A stretch of 49,651 nt of DNA from an uncultured Anaerosolibacter sp. (lineage in GTDB: Bacteria; Bacillota_A; Clostridia; Peptostreptococcales; Thermotaleaceae), in the NCBI GenBank assembly GCA_937948705.1, contig CALECF010000043.1:1-49651 (forward strand), read 5' to 3'. Positions 1-8,092 of this stretch are shown piece after piece. How positions within the stretch are numbered: position 1 is the stretch's first letter; each line of letters begins with the position of its first letter. A model generated the notes under the pieces. It saw only the letters and a program-made list of their open reading frames with translations. It had not been told where the DNA came from and did no database searches. The position numbers were made by a program, and so were the translations under genes.

Positions 1-328
1 CTCTGGATGTGATTTGTAAGCTGTGATAGCGGATTGCTTCGGAGATGCCTGGGGTAAGGCGATGAACTACTTGAAGGGTGGCTTCTGGGGTGATATCTCG
101 CATGGAAAAGCCCGTTCCCCCAGAGGTTAAAATCAAATCAATCCCCAGCTCATCGCTCATAGAAATCATTTCTTGAGATAGGGCATGGACTTCATCGGGT
201 AAGACGACATATTTCTTTGTGATGTAGCCGTTTGCCTCCATGATCCTTTGAATAACCATTCCACTTTCATCTACCCGCTCACCTTTAGAACCTTTGTCAC
301 TGGCAATAATAATGCCCAATGTAAACAT
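1..328 (-). CDS. mogA: MogA/MoaB-type molybdopterin adenylyltransferase, 3' part cut off by the window edge
   Basis: Molybdenum (or tungsten) cofactor biosynthesis protein of the MogA/MoaB family, which adenylylates molybdopterin before metal insertion by MoeA. The visible 109 residues start at an ATG behind an AAGGAGGG ribosome site. They hold the family's TSGGTG nucleotide/pterin-binding motif (about residue 89) followed by a D-x-TPEA segment, in the usual order. The N-terminus MFTLGIIIASDKGSKGERVD matches family members with the S/T-D-x-G-x-x-G-xRxD signature. The gene runs off the left edge, so its C-terminus is not seen. It is the last visible gene of a minus-strand series with the adenylyltransferase, moaD and aor, although a 193-nt repeat-containing spacer separates it from the adenylyltransferase gene. 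Confidence 0.85.
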   Translation of the reverse strand, partial: MFTLGIIIASDKGSKGERVDESGMVIQRIMEANGYITKKYVVLPDEVHALSQEMISMSDELGIDLILTSGGTGFSMRDITPEATLQVVHRLTPGISEAIRYHSLQITSR

Positions 329-351
329 GTAATGCCCTCCTTTGTGATGGG

Positions 352-463
352 GTTAGAAGTTAGAAGTTAGAAGTTAGAAGTTTGCATGTTTATCTTTTGG
401 GATATTAAAGATTTAAACACTACAAAGACTGATCCTAGTACATCTAACATTTAACATCTAACC
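352..463. repeat. GTTAGAA heptad inverted-repeat element (copy 1)
   Basis: Four perfect tandem copies of GTTAGAA (352-379) are followed 62 nt later by three copies of ATYTAAC (442-462), the reverse-complement heptad. The two arms could pair into a hairpin. The element lies in the spacer between mogA and the adenylyltransferase gene. Two diverged copies of the same layout are at 10947-11012 and 12965-13059. Confidence 0.75.
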
Positions 464-521
464 AGAAATATCTAGCCTTAGCGTGGGAATGCTTTTAATT
501 AAAATATACACAAATCTATAA

Positions 522-1205
522 TTACTGGAGATCAATGATTTCATATTCATTGTCCAGTAAATTCAGATATAGTATTTTCTTTCGGAGAAGCTCGCCCCGG
601 CCAATAAGGATCTTCAGTGCTTCGCTTACTTGGATAGAAGCAATCAAGGCAGGGGTAAAGGACGGGTTTCCTAGGGTCTGTTCAATACCTTTGATGGTGT
701 CCACAGGGTAAATATGATTTAGGGTTCGATCCCCTGGAAGGATGGTGGTAACTTGGCCATACCAGCCTGCTATGGCACCATGAACCATGGGAATATTCAG
801 TGCCTCTGCTATATCTTGTACGGTCATGCGGGATGGAATATTGTCCAGGGCATCTATTACCAAATGATGGCCTTGAAGAATCACCTTGCCATTTTCTGGT
901 GTAAGTCTTTGAACAATGGGATTTACCGTTATCATTGGATTGACAAGTCTCATGCGCTCTTGGGCCTTTAATGCCTTTGGAGCACCGAGGGAGGGCACAT
1001 CTGATAAAAGCTGCCGATTTAAGTTGCTTTCATCAAAAATATCCCCATCTACCGCGGTAATGGAGCCAATCCCTAAACGGCCCAGCATTTCAATAAGATA
1101 ACCGCCCAAGCCCCCGCATCCTACAACACAAACTTTAAATGACTTTAGGTTTTCATTTTCTTTGGAAGATAGGGTGCTCATATTTCTATCATATCTTTTC
1201 ACCAT
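522..1205 (-). CDS. MoeB/ThiF/HesA-family adenylyltransferase for the MoaD-type sulfur carrier
   Basis: E1-like enzyme that would adenylate the C-terminal glycine of the neighbouring MoaD. The nucleotide-binding glycine-rich loop (VVGCGGLGG, near residue 30), the D-x-D...NLNRQ segment and the DALDN motif are all present, as in MoeB and ThiF. At 227 residues it is short for MoeB and has no paired CxxC zinc motifs in its C-terminal half. It therefore resembles the compact HesA/ThiF-like versions. The ATG at 1205 is preferred over the TTG just before it: the MoaD stop codon overlaps the ATG (TGATG), and a GGAGGTGG ribosome site lies at the right distance. Translation is probably coupled to moaD. 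Whether it should be called moeB or thiF cannot be settled here; the context favours moeB. Confidence 0.85.
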   Translation of the reverse strand: MVKRYDRNMSTLSSKENENLKSFKVCVVGCGGLGGYLIEMLGRLGIGSITAVDGDIFDESNLNRQLLSDVPSLGAPKALKAQERMRLVNPMITVNPIVQRLTPENGKVILQGHHLVIDALDNIPSRMTVQDIAEALNIPMVHGAIAGWYGQVTTILPGDRTLNHIYPVDTIKGIEQTLGNPSFTPALIASIQVSEALKILIGRGELLRKKILYLNLLDNEYEIIDLQ

Positions 1206-1429
1206 CAACCACCTCCAACTGGGGGGAATATAGATACGGTGTCTCCATCCATTAAAAGTTGTGTAAGGGTTCCGTCCCGTCCGTTGACTAACAAAATGGC
1301 CACATCTTCCACGGGGATGTCTAAGCCATCGATGACCTTTTTGGGTGTGGGATTTGTTTCTAGATCGACAATGAGCTCTTTGCCTCTCCCATGACGAAGG
1401 GTGGCAAAGAGACGTACTTTGATGCTCAT
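1205..1429 (-). CDS. moaD: MoaD-type molybdopterin synthase sulfur carrier subunit
   Basis: 74-residue ubiquitin-fold sulfur carrier. It has the MoaD N-terminal pattern (IKVRLFATLRHGRGKE) and ends in PPVGGG, the diglycine-type tail that is adenylated and thiocarboxylated. The ATG at 1429 follows a strong AGGAGGTGACAC site. The same frame stays open upstream to 1582, but that stretch has no ribosome site of its own and no recognisable family, so it was not included. The codons for the terminal GGG also form the Shine-Dalgarno sequence of the next gene. It lies downstream of aor, so it probably serves the tungstopterin enzyme. No moaE, its expected partner in molybdopterin synthase, is in the window. 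Confidence 0.88.
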   Translation of the reverse strand: MSIKVRLFATLRHGRGKELIVDLETNPTPKKVIDGLDIPVEDVAILLVNGRDGTLTQLLMDGDTVSIFPPVGGG

Positions 1430-1775
1430 GGTGTCACCTCCTAGGGGCACATAACAAATAAAAACGGCATCCTGCTCTATAAAATTACATCTTCTTTCGG
1501 TTTTTAATTTATAGTTCGGTAGAAGTAGCTGAATACCCTTCCTAAATGAATAATTTCTTATTTGATGGTAAAGGGCTTTCATCTTGGTGTTTTCGTAACG
1601 GGTATAAAGTGTTTTTGTGGCATTTTCATGGTTTTGGGGTAGTAAGTTAGATATGATAACACTTTGGGCCCCTAACGTTGCAGTAATCTGTAAGTTTTAA
1701 ATATAGCTTTCTAAGGGTAATTTCATTATGGATTAACAATAAGGGCTTCCAATGGAAGCCCTTGTGTTTTTAAAA
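1430..1775. other. 346-nt spacer between aor and moaD with one hairpin
   Basis: The only clear structure is a perfect hairpin at 1742-1764 (AAGGGCTTCC, three-base loop, complement) just past the aor stop. It lacks a good U-run on the minus strand, so it may be a weak or processed transcript end. No Moco riboswitch signature and no sigma-54 promoter were found here on the moaD side. An open frame continuous with moaD (1430-1582) has no ribosome site. Confidence 0.5.
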
Positions 1776-3611
1776 TTATTTATCTCCTGCTGCCACTTCT
1801 TCATTTGTTAATGAATTTTCTGAGATTTGTAGTTTGTTTAATCGTTCAGCCATAGGAATACCTTGGGCATTCCAACCTCTGAGGTTATAGTATTCAGGTA
1901 ACAATTCGGATAATCTATGAACATTACCTGCAGACGGTCCTTCAGGAATTACTTCATTCAATAGTCTGCTTGGCAGCGTATCTTGAGAAGGATCAATGCC
2001 TGCTTGGAGGTTGAATAGTTTTTCGATGTTCCAGATTCTTTCACCAGCATCCAATACAGTTTGAGCTGTAAGGTCTGTGCCTGTAGCTGCGTTTAACATG
2101 TCGGCGTAATCTTGAGCGCCCATGGCGAAGGAAGTAAACAAACATAGTCCGGAGCCATCAATGGCAGCTGTTAAATCTTGGAATGTCTTTGCCCAGAAAG
2201 CCTTACCTTCTAAAGAGAAGCGATCAAGCTTTTCAGGTAAACCGAGGATTTCAGGAGAAATCATATAACCTCTTACGTGGCAGCCGCCTCTATTAGAAGT
2301 TGCATACTGAAGTCCATGACCTTGAATACCTCTTGGGTCATAGGCGGGAAGTTCTTGTTTTTTGACTGTCATGGAATATTCAGGAACACCATACATTTCT
2401 GTCAGTCTGTAGGAGCCATCAGCCATCTTATCGCCTAAACCTTCTCTCATACCCATGCGCTTAGTCCATTCAATCACTGCCTCTGCATTCCCAAATTCCA
2501 GACTGAGACCGTTTAATTCATCTTCTTTGATGTGGCCTTTTTCATAAAGCTCCATGGCTGCTGCAATGGTAGCACCAGCAGAAATCGTATCTAAGCCCAG
2601 CTCATTACACCAGAAGTTTGCTTTGATGACAGCACCTAGATCAGAAACACCACAGTCTGACCCAAATGCCCAAATTGTTTCATATTCAGGTCCGCCCCCT
2701 TCAATGTCATCAACCTTACAATATCTTCCACAAGCGATGGGGCATCGATAGCAGGGATCTTTCTTGACCAAATATTTTTCCGCTAATGTTTCACCGCTAA
2801 TTTCTTCTGCTTTGTCGAAAACGGCAGTTTGGAAGTTGTTCGTAGGGAATACGCCATTTTCGTTAATGATATTTACCAATACAGCAGTTCCATAAGTTGG
2901 GAGACCTTGACCCGTTACACCATTCTCACGAATTTTTTTGGTGCAGTTAGAGACGACTTCCTTTAACTGATCGCCGTTGAAGAGCTGAACCTTCTGGCTG
3001 CCTTTTACTACGATAGCCTTTAAATTTTTTGAACCCATAACAGCACCAACACCAGAGCGTCCTGCAGCACGGGAATAATCATTCATAATGGCAGCAAGTT
3101 TAGATAACTTTTCACCTGCAGGTCCTATGGTAAGAACCTTTGCCTTCTCAGCACATTCTTTTTCAAGAATTTGAGTCGTTTCAGATACGACTTTACCCCA
3201 AACATGGGCTGCGTCTCGAATTTCAATTTCATTATCTGCGATATTTAGGTAAACAGGAGTATCTGCTTTGTCCTCAACAATGATCATATCAAAGCCGCTG
3301 AATTTCAATTCTGCTCCCCAATAACCACCAGAGTTTGAACAAGCAACAGTCCCAGTAAGCGGTGACTTGGTGACAACCATGTATCGGCCGCCAGTAGGTG
3401 TAGGTGTACCAGTCAAAGGACCTGTAATGAAGATAAGCTTGTTTTCAGGACTAAGGGCATCGACTTCTGGGCTGACTTCCTCGGATAGTATTTTTGTTCC
3501 TAGTCCTCTACCACCGATATATTTCTTTGCTTTTTCTACGTCTAGAGTTTCAACCTTCCAACTTTTTTCCTTTAGATTTACCCTTAAAATCTTTCCAGCA
3601 TATCCGTACAT
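1776..3611 (-). CDS. aor: Tungsten-type aldehyde:ferredoxin oxidoreductase
   Basis: 611-residue AOR that oxidises aldehydes to carboxylic acids with ferredoxin, or runs in reverse with low-potential ferredoxin. It uses a bis-pterin tungsten centre and one [4Fe-4S] cluster in the cytoplasm. The four cluster cysteines fit the family exactly: C287-x2-C290-x3-C294 and a distal C490 in the GSGLC segment. The N-terminal AOR domain shows GGRGLGTK and the GPLTG...TPTGGRY pterin-contact region. The length is normal. The ATG at 3611 follows GGGGG and begins the family-typical MYGYAGKILRVNL; the 48 codons upstream in frame cross the promoter and are not coding. Expression should depend on the sigma-54 promoter at 3648-3663 and the adjacent activator gene. 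Confidence 0.95.
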   Translation of the reverse strand: MYGYAGKILRVNLKEKSWKVETLDVEKAKKYIGGRGLGTKILSEEVSPEVDALSPENKLIFITGPLTGTPTPTGGRYMVVTKSPLTGTVACSNSGGYWGAELKFSGFDMIIVEDKADTPVYLNIADNEIEIRDAAHVWGKVVSETTQILEKECAEKAKVLTIGPAGEKLSKLAAIMNDYSRAAGRSGVGAVMGSKNLKAIVVKGSQKVQLFNGDQLKEVVSNCTKKIRENGVTGQGLPTYGTAVLVNIINENGVFPTNNFQTAVFDKAEEISGETLAEKYLVKKDPCYRCPIACGRYCKVDDIEGGGPEYETIWAFGSDCGVSDLGAVIKANFWCNELGLDTISAGATIAAAMELYEKGHIKEDELNGLSLEFGNAEAVIEWTKRMGMREGLGDKMADGSYRLTEMYGVPEYSMTVKKQELPAYDPRGIQGHGLQYATSNRGGCHVRGYMISPEILGLPEKLDRFSLEGKAFWAKTFQDLTAAIDGSGLCLFTSFAMGAQDYADMLNAATGTDLTAQTVLDAGERIWNIEKLFNLQAGIDPSQDTLPSRLLNEVIPEGPSAGNVHRLSELLPEYYNLRGWNAQGIPMAERLNKLQISENSLTNEEVAAGDK

Positions 3612-3647
3612 TTGAATCCCCCTTTGTTTTGTTTTGTTTATATATAA

Positions 3648-3663
3648 TGCAAGGTTAATGCCA
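3648..3663 (-). promoter_or_regulatory. Sigma-54 (-24/-12) promoter of aor
   Basis: On the minus strand the sequence reads TGGCATTAACCTTGCA. It matches TGGCAC-N5-TTGCA with the invariant GG and GC at the correct spacing. It lies about 37 nt upstream of the aor start codon, so the leader would be about 25 nt. The sigma-54 activator gene ends just upstream. Confidence 0.88.
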
Positions 3664-3689
3664 AAAAAGAAACCCCTATTCATAGGGGT
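3664..3689 (-). terminator. Intrinsic terminator of the sigma-54 activator gene
   Basis: On the minus strand a perfect 8-bp stem (ACCCCTAT, two-base loop, ATAGGGGT) is followed by TTCTTTTTT. The U-run abuts the -24 element of the aor promoter. Read-through from the regulator is therefore stopped immediately before aor initiates. Confidence 0.85.
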
Positions 3690-3702
3690 GTAAGATAAAA
3701 TG

Positions 3703-3719
3703 TGTTCTAAAATAGACCA
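3703..3719 (-). promoter_or_regulatory. Putative activator site 3 (half-conserved)
   Basis: 17-bp copy of the TGTTC-N7-GAACA pattern with a degenerate right half (GACCA). It spans the stop codon of the regulator gene. Its centre is about 60 bp upstream of the -12 element. Confidence 0.5.
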
Positions 3720-5662
3720 GCTTGTGGCAGATAAGGGTGTTCCAAATCGGAACAATGTTCAAAATTAGAACAATCGATATTATATTTTTCAATTTTGCGG
3801 TAGAGGGTGTTCCTGCCGATAGCTAAGGCTTCCGCAGCTAATGAAATATTTCCTTTGAACTTTCTCAAAACATAAAGAATATGTTGATGTTCAAGATACT
3901 CAAGCTTTAGACAAGGGTCCTTTAATACCGAAGAAGTCCCCTGAATACCAAGATTTTTATTATTTAGATCTAGAGGAAGGGACTCTGTATTGATAATCAA
4001 TTCTAAAATGTTTTCCAACTCTCGAATATTGCCGGGCCAATCATATTGCATCAAATGCTCTAAATATTCAAGGGAAATTGTCACCTTGCGTTTATTCAGA
4101 CGCTTGGCAATGGTATCCATGAAGTAGTCGACAAGAAGAGGAATATCCTCCTTGCGTTCACGGAGAGGCAATAGATAAAGGGGTAAAACATTGAGTCGAT
4201 AGTATAGATCCTTTCGGAAATTGCCCACCTCTACCTCTTTACGTAAATCCCTGTTGGTGGCAGCGATGATTCTTACATTTACAGGAATCTGCTTGCTGCT
4301 GCCAATTCTTGAGACAATGCCTTCTTCAATAACCCTAAGTAAATTTGGCTGCATTTCCAAGGGCATTTCACCAATTTCATCTAAAAATATAGTGCCGCCA
4401 TCAGCCATTTCAAACTTACCAGGATTTCCTCCACGCTTTGCGCCAGTGTAAGCACCATCTTCATATCCGAATAACTCGGATTCAATGAGGTTACGGGGGA
4501 TTGCGCCACAATTCACAGCAACAAAAGCTTCTTCTTTACGGCCTCCAGCATTGTGGATCGATTGGGCAAAAACCTCCTTGCCCGTACCGCTTTCACCCAA
4601 AATCAAGATGGTAGACTTGCTATCAGCGATTTTCTTAGCATAGTCAATATTCAAGAGGAATCTTTCGTTTTTTCCTATGATTTTATCAAAGGTATAGATC
4701 GCATGGCGATCTACGATTCTATGGGCTAGCTTACGAATCTTTTTTGTTTCCTTAAAGACGCAGATAATCTCGTTAAGATTCTCTTCTTTATCTATGAAAG
4801 GATAAGCACTGAGGCTAAATTGAAGTTTATTCTTTCGAGCGCGGACATAAACATCCTCATCAATAAAACTTCCCTTCATGGACAATGTGCATTTCACATG
4901 ATCCCAACCCTCAAAGATTTCCCAGGTCTTCATTTTTAAGATTTCATTTTCTTTAAAACCAAACATTTCTGTAATGTGCATGTTGGCCGATTGAATAGTC
5001 CCCGATAGATCGCAGGTCAAAATACCTGTGGGAATTGAATCGATAATGGTTTCTATATGCTGCTTTGCTAACACCAGCTTATCCGTATAGCTTTTAACTT
5101 CTAGCATTTTTTCGATAGCATTTGCTGCGGCCACGACCATACCTAAGGTGTGGGAATGTACCAGTTCACTATATCCTGTAAGATCAAGAACACCAATAAT
5201 TTTTCCTTCAGGATTGCGGATGGGAGAAGCGGAACAGGTCCAGCGGTGATAGGCTTTTATAAAGTGTTCTTTCCCAGATACCTGAACGGGCATCTCTTCT
5301 GCTAAGGCAGTACCCATGGCGTTGGTTCCTATATGTTGTTCATCCATGTAGGAACCGGGAATCATTTTAAAATCGAAGGCCTCCGATAGAATCCCTTCAT
5401 CGCCAATGACACTGAGGATACAGCCCTCCTCATCGGTAAGGATGGAAAAAAAGTTGGAGCCTTTCACAAAATTATAAAGCTGATTCATGAATGGTTCTGC
5501 GGCTACCATGAGATCTCTTTTTTCCTCTAACTTTCTACGCAGTGCATCGTCAGATAATATTTTGCCGCTAAGAACCCTTGACATATCTATGCCCATCTCC
5601 CTGCAACGGGTATGGGACCGAGGAATGTATTTTTTTTCCATGATTGCTTGCATATGCTTCAA
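3707..5662 (-). CDS. Sigma-54-dependent transcriptional activator (GAF-PAS-AAA+-Fis HTH), AcoR-like
   Basis: 651-residue enhancer-binding protein. A GAF-like sensory region (about 60-190, with the AcoR-type HIGTNAMG segment) is followed by a PAS domain (about 205-310). The AAA+ domain has Walker A GESGTGKE, the sigma-54 contact loop as GAYTGA and Walker B GGTIFLDEI. A Fis-type helix-turn-helix (about 595-640) closes the protein. The N-terminal part carries a cysteine (RWTCSASP) that could bind an effector. The start is a TTG at 5662, seven bases after GGAGGG; an ATG three codons later is too far from that site. The last 20 residues after the HTH are encoded by DNA that also holds the probable activator sites. 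The location argues that it activates aor, and perhaps the alcohol dehydrogenase. The effector is unknown; an aldehyde, alcohol or acid is an inference. Confidence 0.92.
   Translation of the reverse strand: MKHMQAIMEKKYIPRSHTRCREMGIDMSRVLSGKILSDDALRRKLEEKRDLMVAAEPFMNQLYNFVKGSNFFSILTDEEGCILSVIGDEGILSEAFDFKMIPGSYMDEQHIGTNAMGTALAEEMPVQVSGKEHFIKAYHRWTCSASPIRNPEGKIIGVLDLTGYSELVHSHTLGMVVAAANAIEKMLEVKSYTDKLVLAKQHIETIIDSIPTGILTCDLSGTIQSANMHITEMFGFKENEILKMKTWEIFEGWDHVKCTLSMKGSFIDEDVYVRARKNKLQFSLSAYPFIDKEENLNEIICVFKETKKIRKLAHRIVDRHAIYTFDKIIGKNERFLLNIDYAKKIADSKSTILILGESGTGKEVFAQSIHNAGGRKEEAFVAVNCGAIPRNLIESELFGYEDGAYTGAKRGGNPGKFEMADGGTIFLDEIGEMPLEMQPNLLRVIEEGIVSRIGSSKQIPVNVRIIAATNRDLRKEVEVGNFRKDLYYRLNVLPLYLLPLRERKEDIPLLVDYFMDTIAKRLNKRKVTISLEYLEHLMQYDWPGNIRELENILELIINTESLPLDLNNKNLGIQGTSSVLKDPCLKLEYLEHQHILYVLRKFKGNISLAAEALAIGRNTLYRKIEKYNIDCSNFEHCSDLEHPYLPQAGLF
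3738..3754 (-). promoter_or_regulatory. Putative activator site 2 (perfect palindrome)
   Basis: TGTTCCAAATCGGAACA is a dyad with six-base arms centred about 97 bp upstream of the -12 element. It lies within the last codons of the regulator gene, as expected for an upstream activating sequence of an enhancer-binding protein. Confidence 0.7.
3756..3772 (-). promoter_or_regulatory. Putative activator site 1 (perfect palindrome)
   Basis: TGTTCAAAATTAGAACA has perfect five-base arms and the same arm sequence and 7-nt spacer as the neighbouring site. Its centre is 18 bp from that site. Together they form a tandem array suited to an oligomeric activator. Confidence 0.7.
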
Positions 5663-5751
5663 TCAAATCCCTCCTAACAAATCACTCTCGCCACGAAAAG
5701 GAAAGCGGTATCGTAAACATTTAGTAGAAAATTCAAACAACATTCCATTCT

Positions 5752-5779
5752 ATTATATCGCAATTTGAAAATGAAGCAA
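5752..5779 (-). promoter_or_regulatory. Sigma-A-type promoter of the sigma-54 activator gene
   Basis: The minus strand reads TTGCTT, 16 nt, then a perfect TATAAT, about 90 nt upstream of the regulator start. This gives the activator a housekeeping promoter while its target uses sigma-54. Confidence 0.6.
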
Positions 5780-5944
5780 ATTAGAAATCCTTGAAATTGA
5801 GAGGGAGATGCAATGATTCTAATTTTTCCCAAGGCAGCACAAAAACAAAAAAGTATGCTAAAATTGAATGGGTTCATCCATAAACAATTCGACGATTTGG
5901 TGACGAAGAATTCGTATAGTAGTTTTGAGAGCATTTGAAATAGG

Positions 5945-5992
5945 AAAGCAAACGAATAAAAAGGTAAACAAATAAGAAAGTAAACAAATAGG
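5945..5992 (+). repeat. Three 16-nt direct repeats before focA
   Basis: Three consecutive 16-mers (AAAGCAAACGAATAAA, AAGGTAAACAAATAAG, AAAGTAAACAAATAGG) fill the space just before the focA ribosome site. The common core is AARGTAAACAAATAR. They may be a regulator-binding array or an unstructured A-rich translation enhancer. Confidence 0.6.
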
Positions 5993-6006
5993 AAGGGAAG
6001 AAACAA

Positions 6007-6876
6007 ATGGACGGAAAAAACTATTTAACACCGGGAGAAATTGCTGAAATAACCATTCAGACAGGTATGAAAAAAGTAAAGCTGCCGTGGATGCATCAAC
6101 TGCTTCTTGGGATTTTAGCCGGTGCGTTTATTGGGTTTGCAGCGGAAGGTTCTAATATGGCTGCCTTTAATTTATTTGCCAATCCAGAGACCTATGGTCT
6201 TGGAAAGGTGTTGGCCGGTGCTATCTTTGGAACGGGTCTCATGCTGGTCGTATTGGCAGGGGGAGAACTTTTTACTGGAAACACGTTGATTGTGATGGGC
6301 GTTCTTGACGGTAAGGTGAAGTTGAGGGAGATGTTGAAGAACTGGTTTTTCGTTTACATGGGAAATCTGTTCGGTTCTCTGTTGATCGCTTTTATGATGG
6401 TGCAATCAGGGTTATTTAACAGTGGAGCCAGCGTATTAGGCGGTGTGACCATCAAAATAGCCTCCTATAAAGTCGGACTAACCTTTATGCAAGGATTCTA
6501 TCTTGGTATTATGTGTAATTGGCTTGTCTGCTTGGCCGTATGGTTGGCCTATGGGGCCAAAGACATGACTGGAAAAATATTTGGTATCTTTTTTCCTATA
6601 TGGTTATTCATCACCTCTGGATTTGAACATAGCATTGCCAATATGTACTATATTCCTGCGGGCATTATGGCAAAAACTAACCTTGCTTGGGTGGAAGCTG
6701 CCCATCTTACCGGGGAAAAGCTTGCTCACTTGAACTGGAATACATTTATCATCAATAATTTAATTCCGGTAACACTTGGAAATATAGTGGGTGGAAGTGT
6801 GTTTGTTGGAGGAATCTATTGGTTCGTCTATATGAAAAACAATAAAAAAGCCTCAGTAAAAAAAATGGCTGCTTAA
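6007..6876 (+). CDS. Formate/nitrite transporter family channel (FocA/NirC)
   Basis: 289-residue pentameric channel subunit of the FNT family, which passes formate, nitrite or hydrosulfide across the membrane. The family pattern is clear: about six hydrophobic helices, the broken-helix segment around GELFTGN (about residue 86), and the NWLVCLAVWLA and FEHSIANMYYIP segments typical of FocA. The N-terminal LTPGEIAE is also usual. The ATG at 6007 follows a GGAAGGGAAG site. It is divergent from the sigma-54 regulator and convergent with the alcohol dehydrogenase, separated from the latter by a strong bidirectional terminator. Substrate cannot be fixed from sequence; formate is plausible beside an acid/aldehyde module. 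Confidence 0.9.
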   Translation: MDGKNYLTPGEIAEITIQTGMKKVKLPWMHQLLLGILAGAFIGFAAEGSNMAAFNLFANPETYGLGKVLAGAIFGTGLMLVVLAGGELFTGNTLIVMGVLDGKVKLREMLKNWFFVYMGNLFGSLLIAFMMVQSGLFNSGASVLGGVTIKIASYKVGLTFMQGFYLGIMCNWLVCLAVWLAYGAKDMTGKIFGIFFPIWLFITSGFEHSIANMYYIPAGIMAKTNLAWVEAAHLTGEKLAHLNWNTFIINNLIPVTLGNIVGGSVFVGGIYWFVYMKNNKKASVKKMAA

Positions 6877-6885
6877 TATTGCAAT

Positions 6886-6929
6886 AAAAAATACGAAGGC
6901 GAGAAACGTTTCTCGTCTTCGTATTTTTT
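6886..6929. terminator. Bidirectional terminator between focA-like gene and alcohol dehydrogenase
   Basis: A long hairpin, AATACGAAG-g-CGAGAAA with its near-perfect complement, is flanked by AAAAA on the left and TTTTTT on the right. It can end both convergent transcripts. Confidence 0.9.
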
Positions 6930-6940
6930 ATGATGGGTGA

Positions 6941-8092
6941 TTACATTGCATTCTTAAATAATTGAATCACCTCTTGTAGGGTAGCCAAACGTGGATTTGT
7001 TAATTGGCAAGCGTCCTTCTTTGCATTGACAGCCATTACTTCGAAGTCTTCTTCTTTCACGCCAAGTACAGCAAGACCTGTAGGAATACCCACAGATGAG
7101 GATAACTGCTTGATGGCTTCGATGGATTTTTGAGCAGCTTCATTCACTGTAAGACCCTCTACATTTTCACCCATGGCAATGGCGATATCTCTGAAACGAT
7201 CGGCACAGGCAATCAAGTTAAATTGCTCCACGTGGGGTAGCAGGATGGCATTACATACACCGTGAGGTAGGTTATAGAAACCGCCGAGTTGGTGAGCCAT
7301 GGAATGAACATAGCCTAGGGAAGCATTGTTGAATGCCATGCCGCCTAGGAATTGAGCATAGGCCATTTTCTCTCTTGCTACCATATTGGTACCGTTTGCA
7401 ACGGCTGCTGGAAGATATTTAGAAATCAATTGAATGGCCATAAGTGCTGCTGAATCAGTTAATGGTGTAGCCGCTATGGAAACATAGGCTTCCACTGCAT
7501 GGGTAAGGGCATCCATTCCTGTTGCGGCTGTTAGAGCAGGTGGCATTCCAGCCATTAATTCTGGGTCGTTAATAGATAAAGCAGGCGTTACACGCCAATC
7601 GACGATAGCCATCTTTACTTTTCTGCTTGTATCCGTGATAATACAGAAACGAGTCATTTCAGATGCGGTTCCAGCCGTTGTATTTACAGCGATAAAAGGA
7701 ACCATAGAATTTTTAGAAACGTCTACGCCTTCAAAATCGTGGATATTTCCACCGTTTGCAGCCAATAAGCCAACGCCTTTCGCACAGTCATGGGAAGAGC
7801 CGCCGCCAAGAGAGACGATTGCGTCGCAATTTTCATCTTGCCATACTTTAAATCCAGCATCTACATTGTGATCTGTTGGATTAGGTTCTGCACCATCAAA
7901 AATTATGGCTTGAAGTCCAGCATCCTCTAAAATGGATTTGACTTTATCCGCGATACCCATCTTTGAAAGACCTGCATCTGTAATGATTAATACTTTTTTA
8001 CCGCCTAGAATATTCATCCGATTTCCAACTTCATTCACACATCCAGCACCAATTAGATTTACCGTAGGAATAAAATATGCACTTACTGTCAT
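6941..8092 (-). CDS. Iron-containing alcohol dehydrogenase (group III)
   Basis: 383-residue NAD(P)-dependent alcohol dehydrogenase that interconverts aldehydes and primary alcohols or diols. The N-terminal nucleotide domain has [11 protein letters not shown] (about 96-106). The metal ligands fall at D194, H198, H263 and H277, within [12 protein letters not shown] and the [12 protein letters not shown]...LPHG segment, exactly as in the family. Length is normal. The ATG at 8092 follows GGGGGAAATTTTC. With aor this gives an acid-aldehyde-alcohol route: AOR reduces an acid or oxidises an aldehyde while this enzyme handles the alcohol side. Its long upstream region has half-sites resembling the aor activator sites but no convincing -24/-12 promoter. 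Confidence 0.93.
   Translation of the reverse strand: MTVSAYFIPTVNLIGAGCVNEVGNRMNILGGKKVLIITDAGLSKMGIADKVKSILEDAGLQAIIFDGAEPNPTDHNVDAGFKVWQDENCDAIVSLGGGSSHDCAKGVGLLAANGGNIHDFEGVDVSKNSMVPFIAVNTTAGTASEMTRFCIITDTSRKVKMAIVDWRVTPALSINDPELMAGMPPALTAATGMDALTHAVEAYVSIAATPLTDSAALMAIQLISKYLPAAVANGTNMVAREKMAYAQFLGGMAFNNASLGYVHSMAHQLGGFYNLPHGVCNAILLPHVEQFNLIACADRFRDIAIAMGENVEGLTVNEAAQKSIEAIKQLSSSVGIPTGLAVLGVKEEDFEVMAVNAKKDACQLTNPRLATLQEVIQLFKNAM

Noticed and set aside
1430..1582. 51-codon in-frame extension of moaD
   Set aside because: It has no ribosome site, matches no family, and the internal ATG at 1429 has a perfect site and begins the MoaD fold.
5674..6006. 110-codon minus-strand frame rich in Phe and Leu between the activator and focA
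   Set aside because: It is the complement of A-rich promoter and repeat DNA and has no ribosome site.
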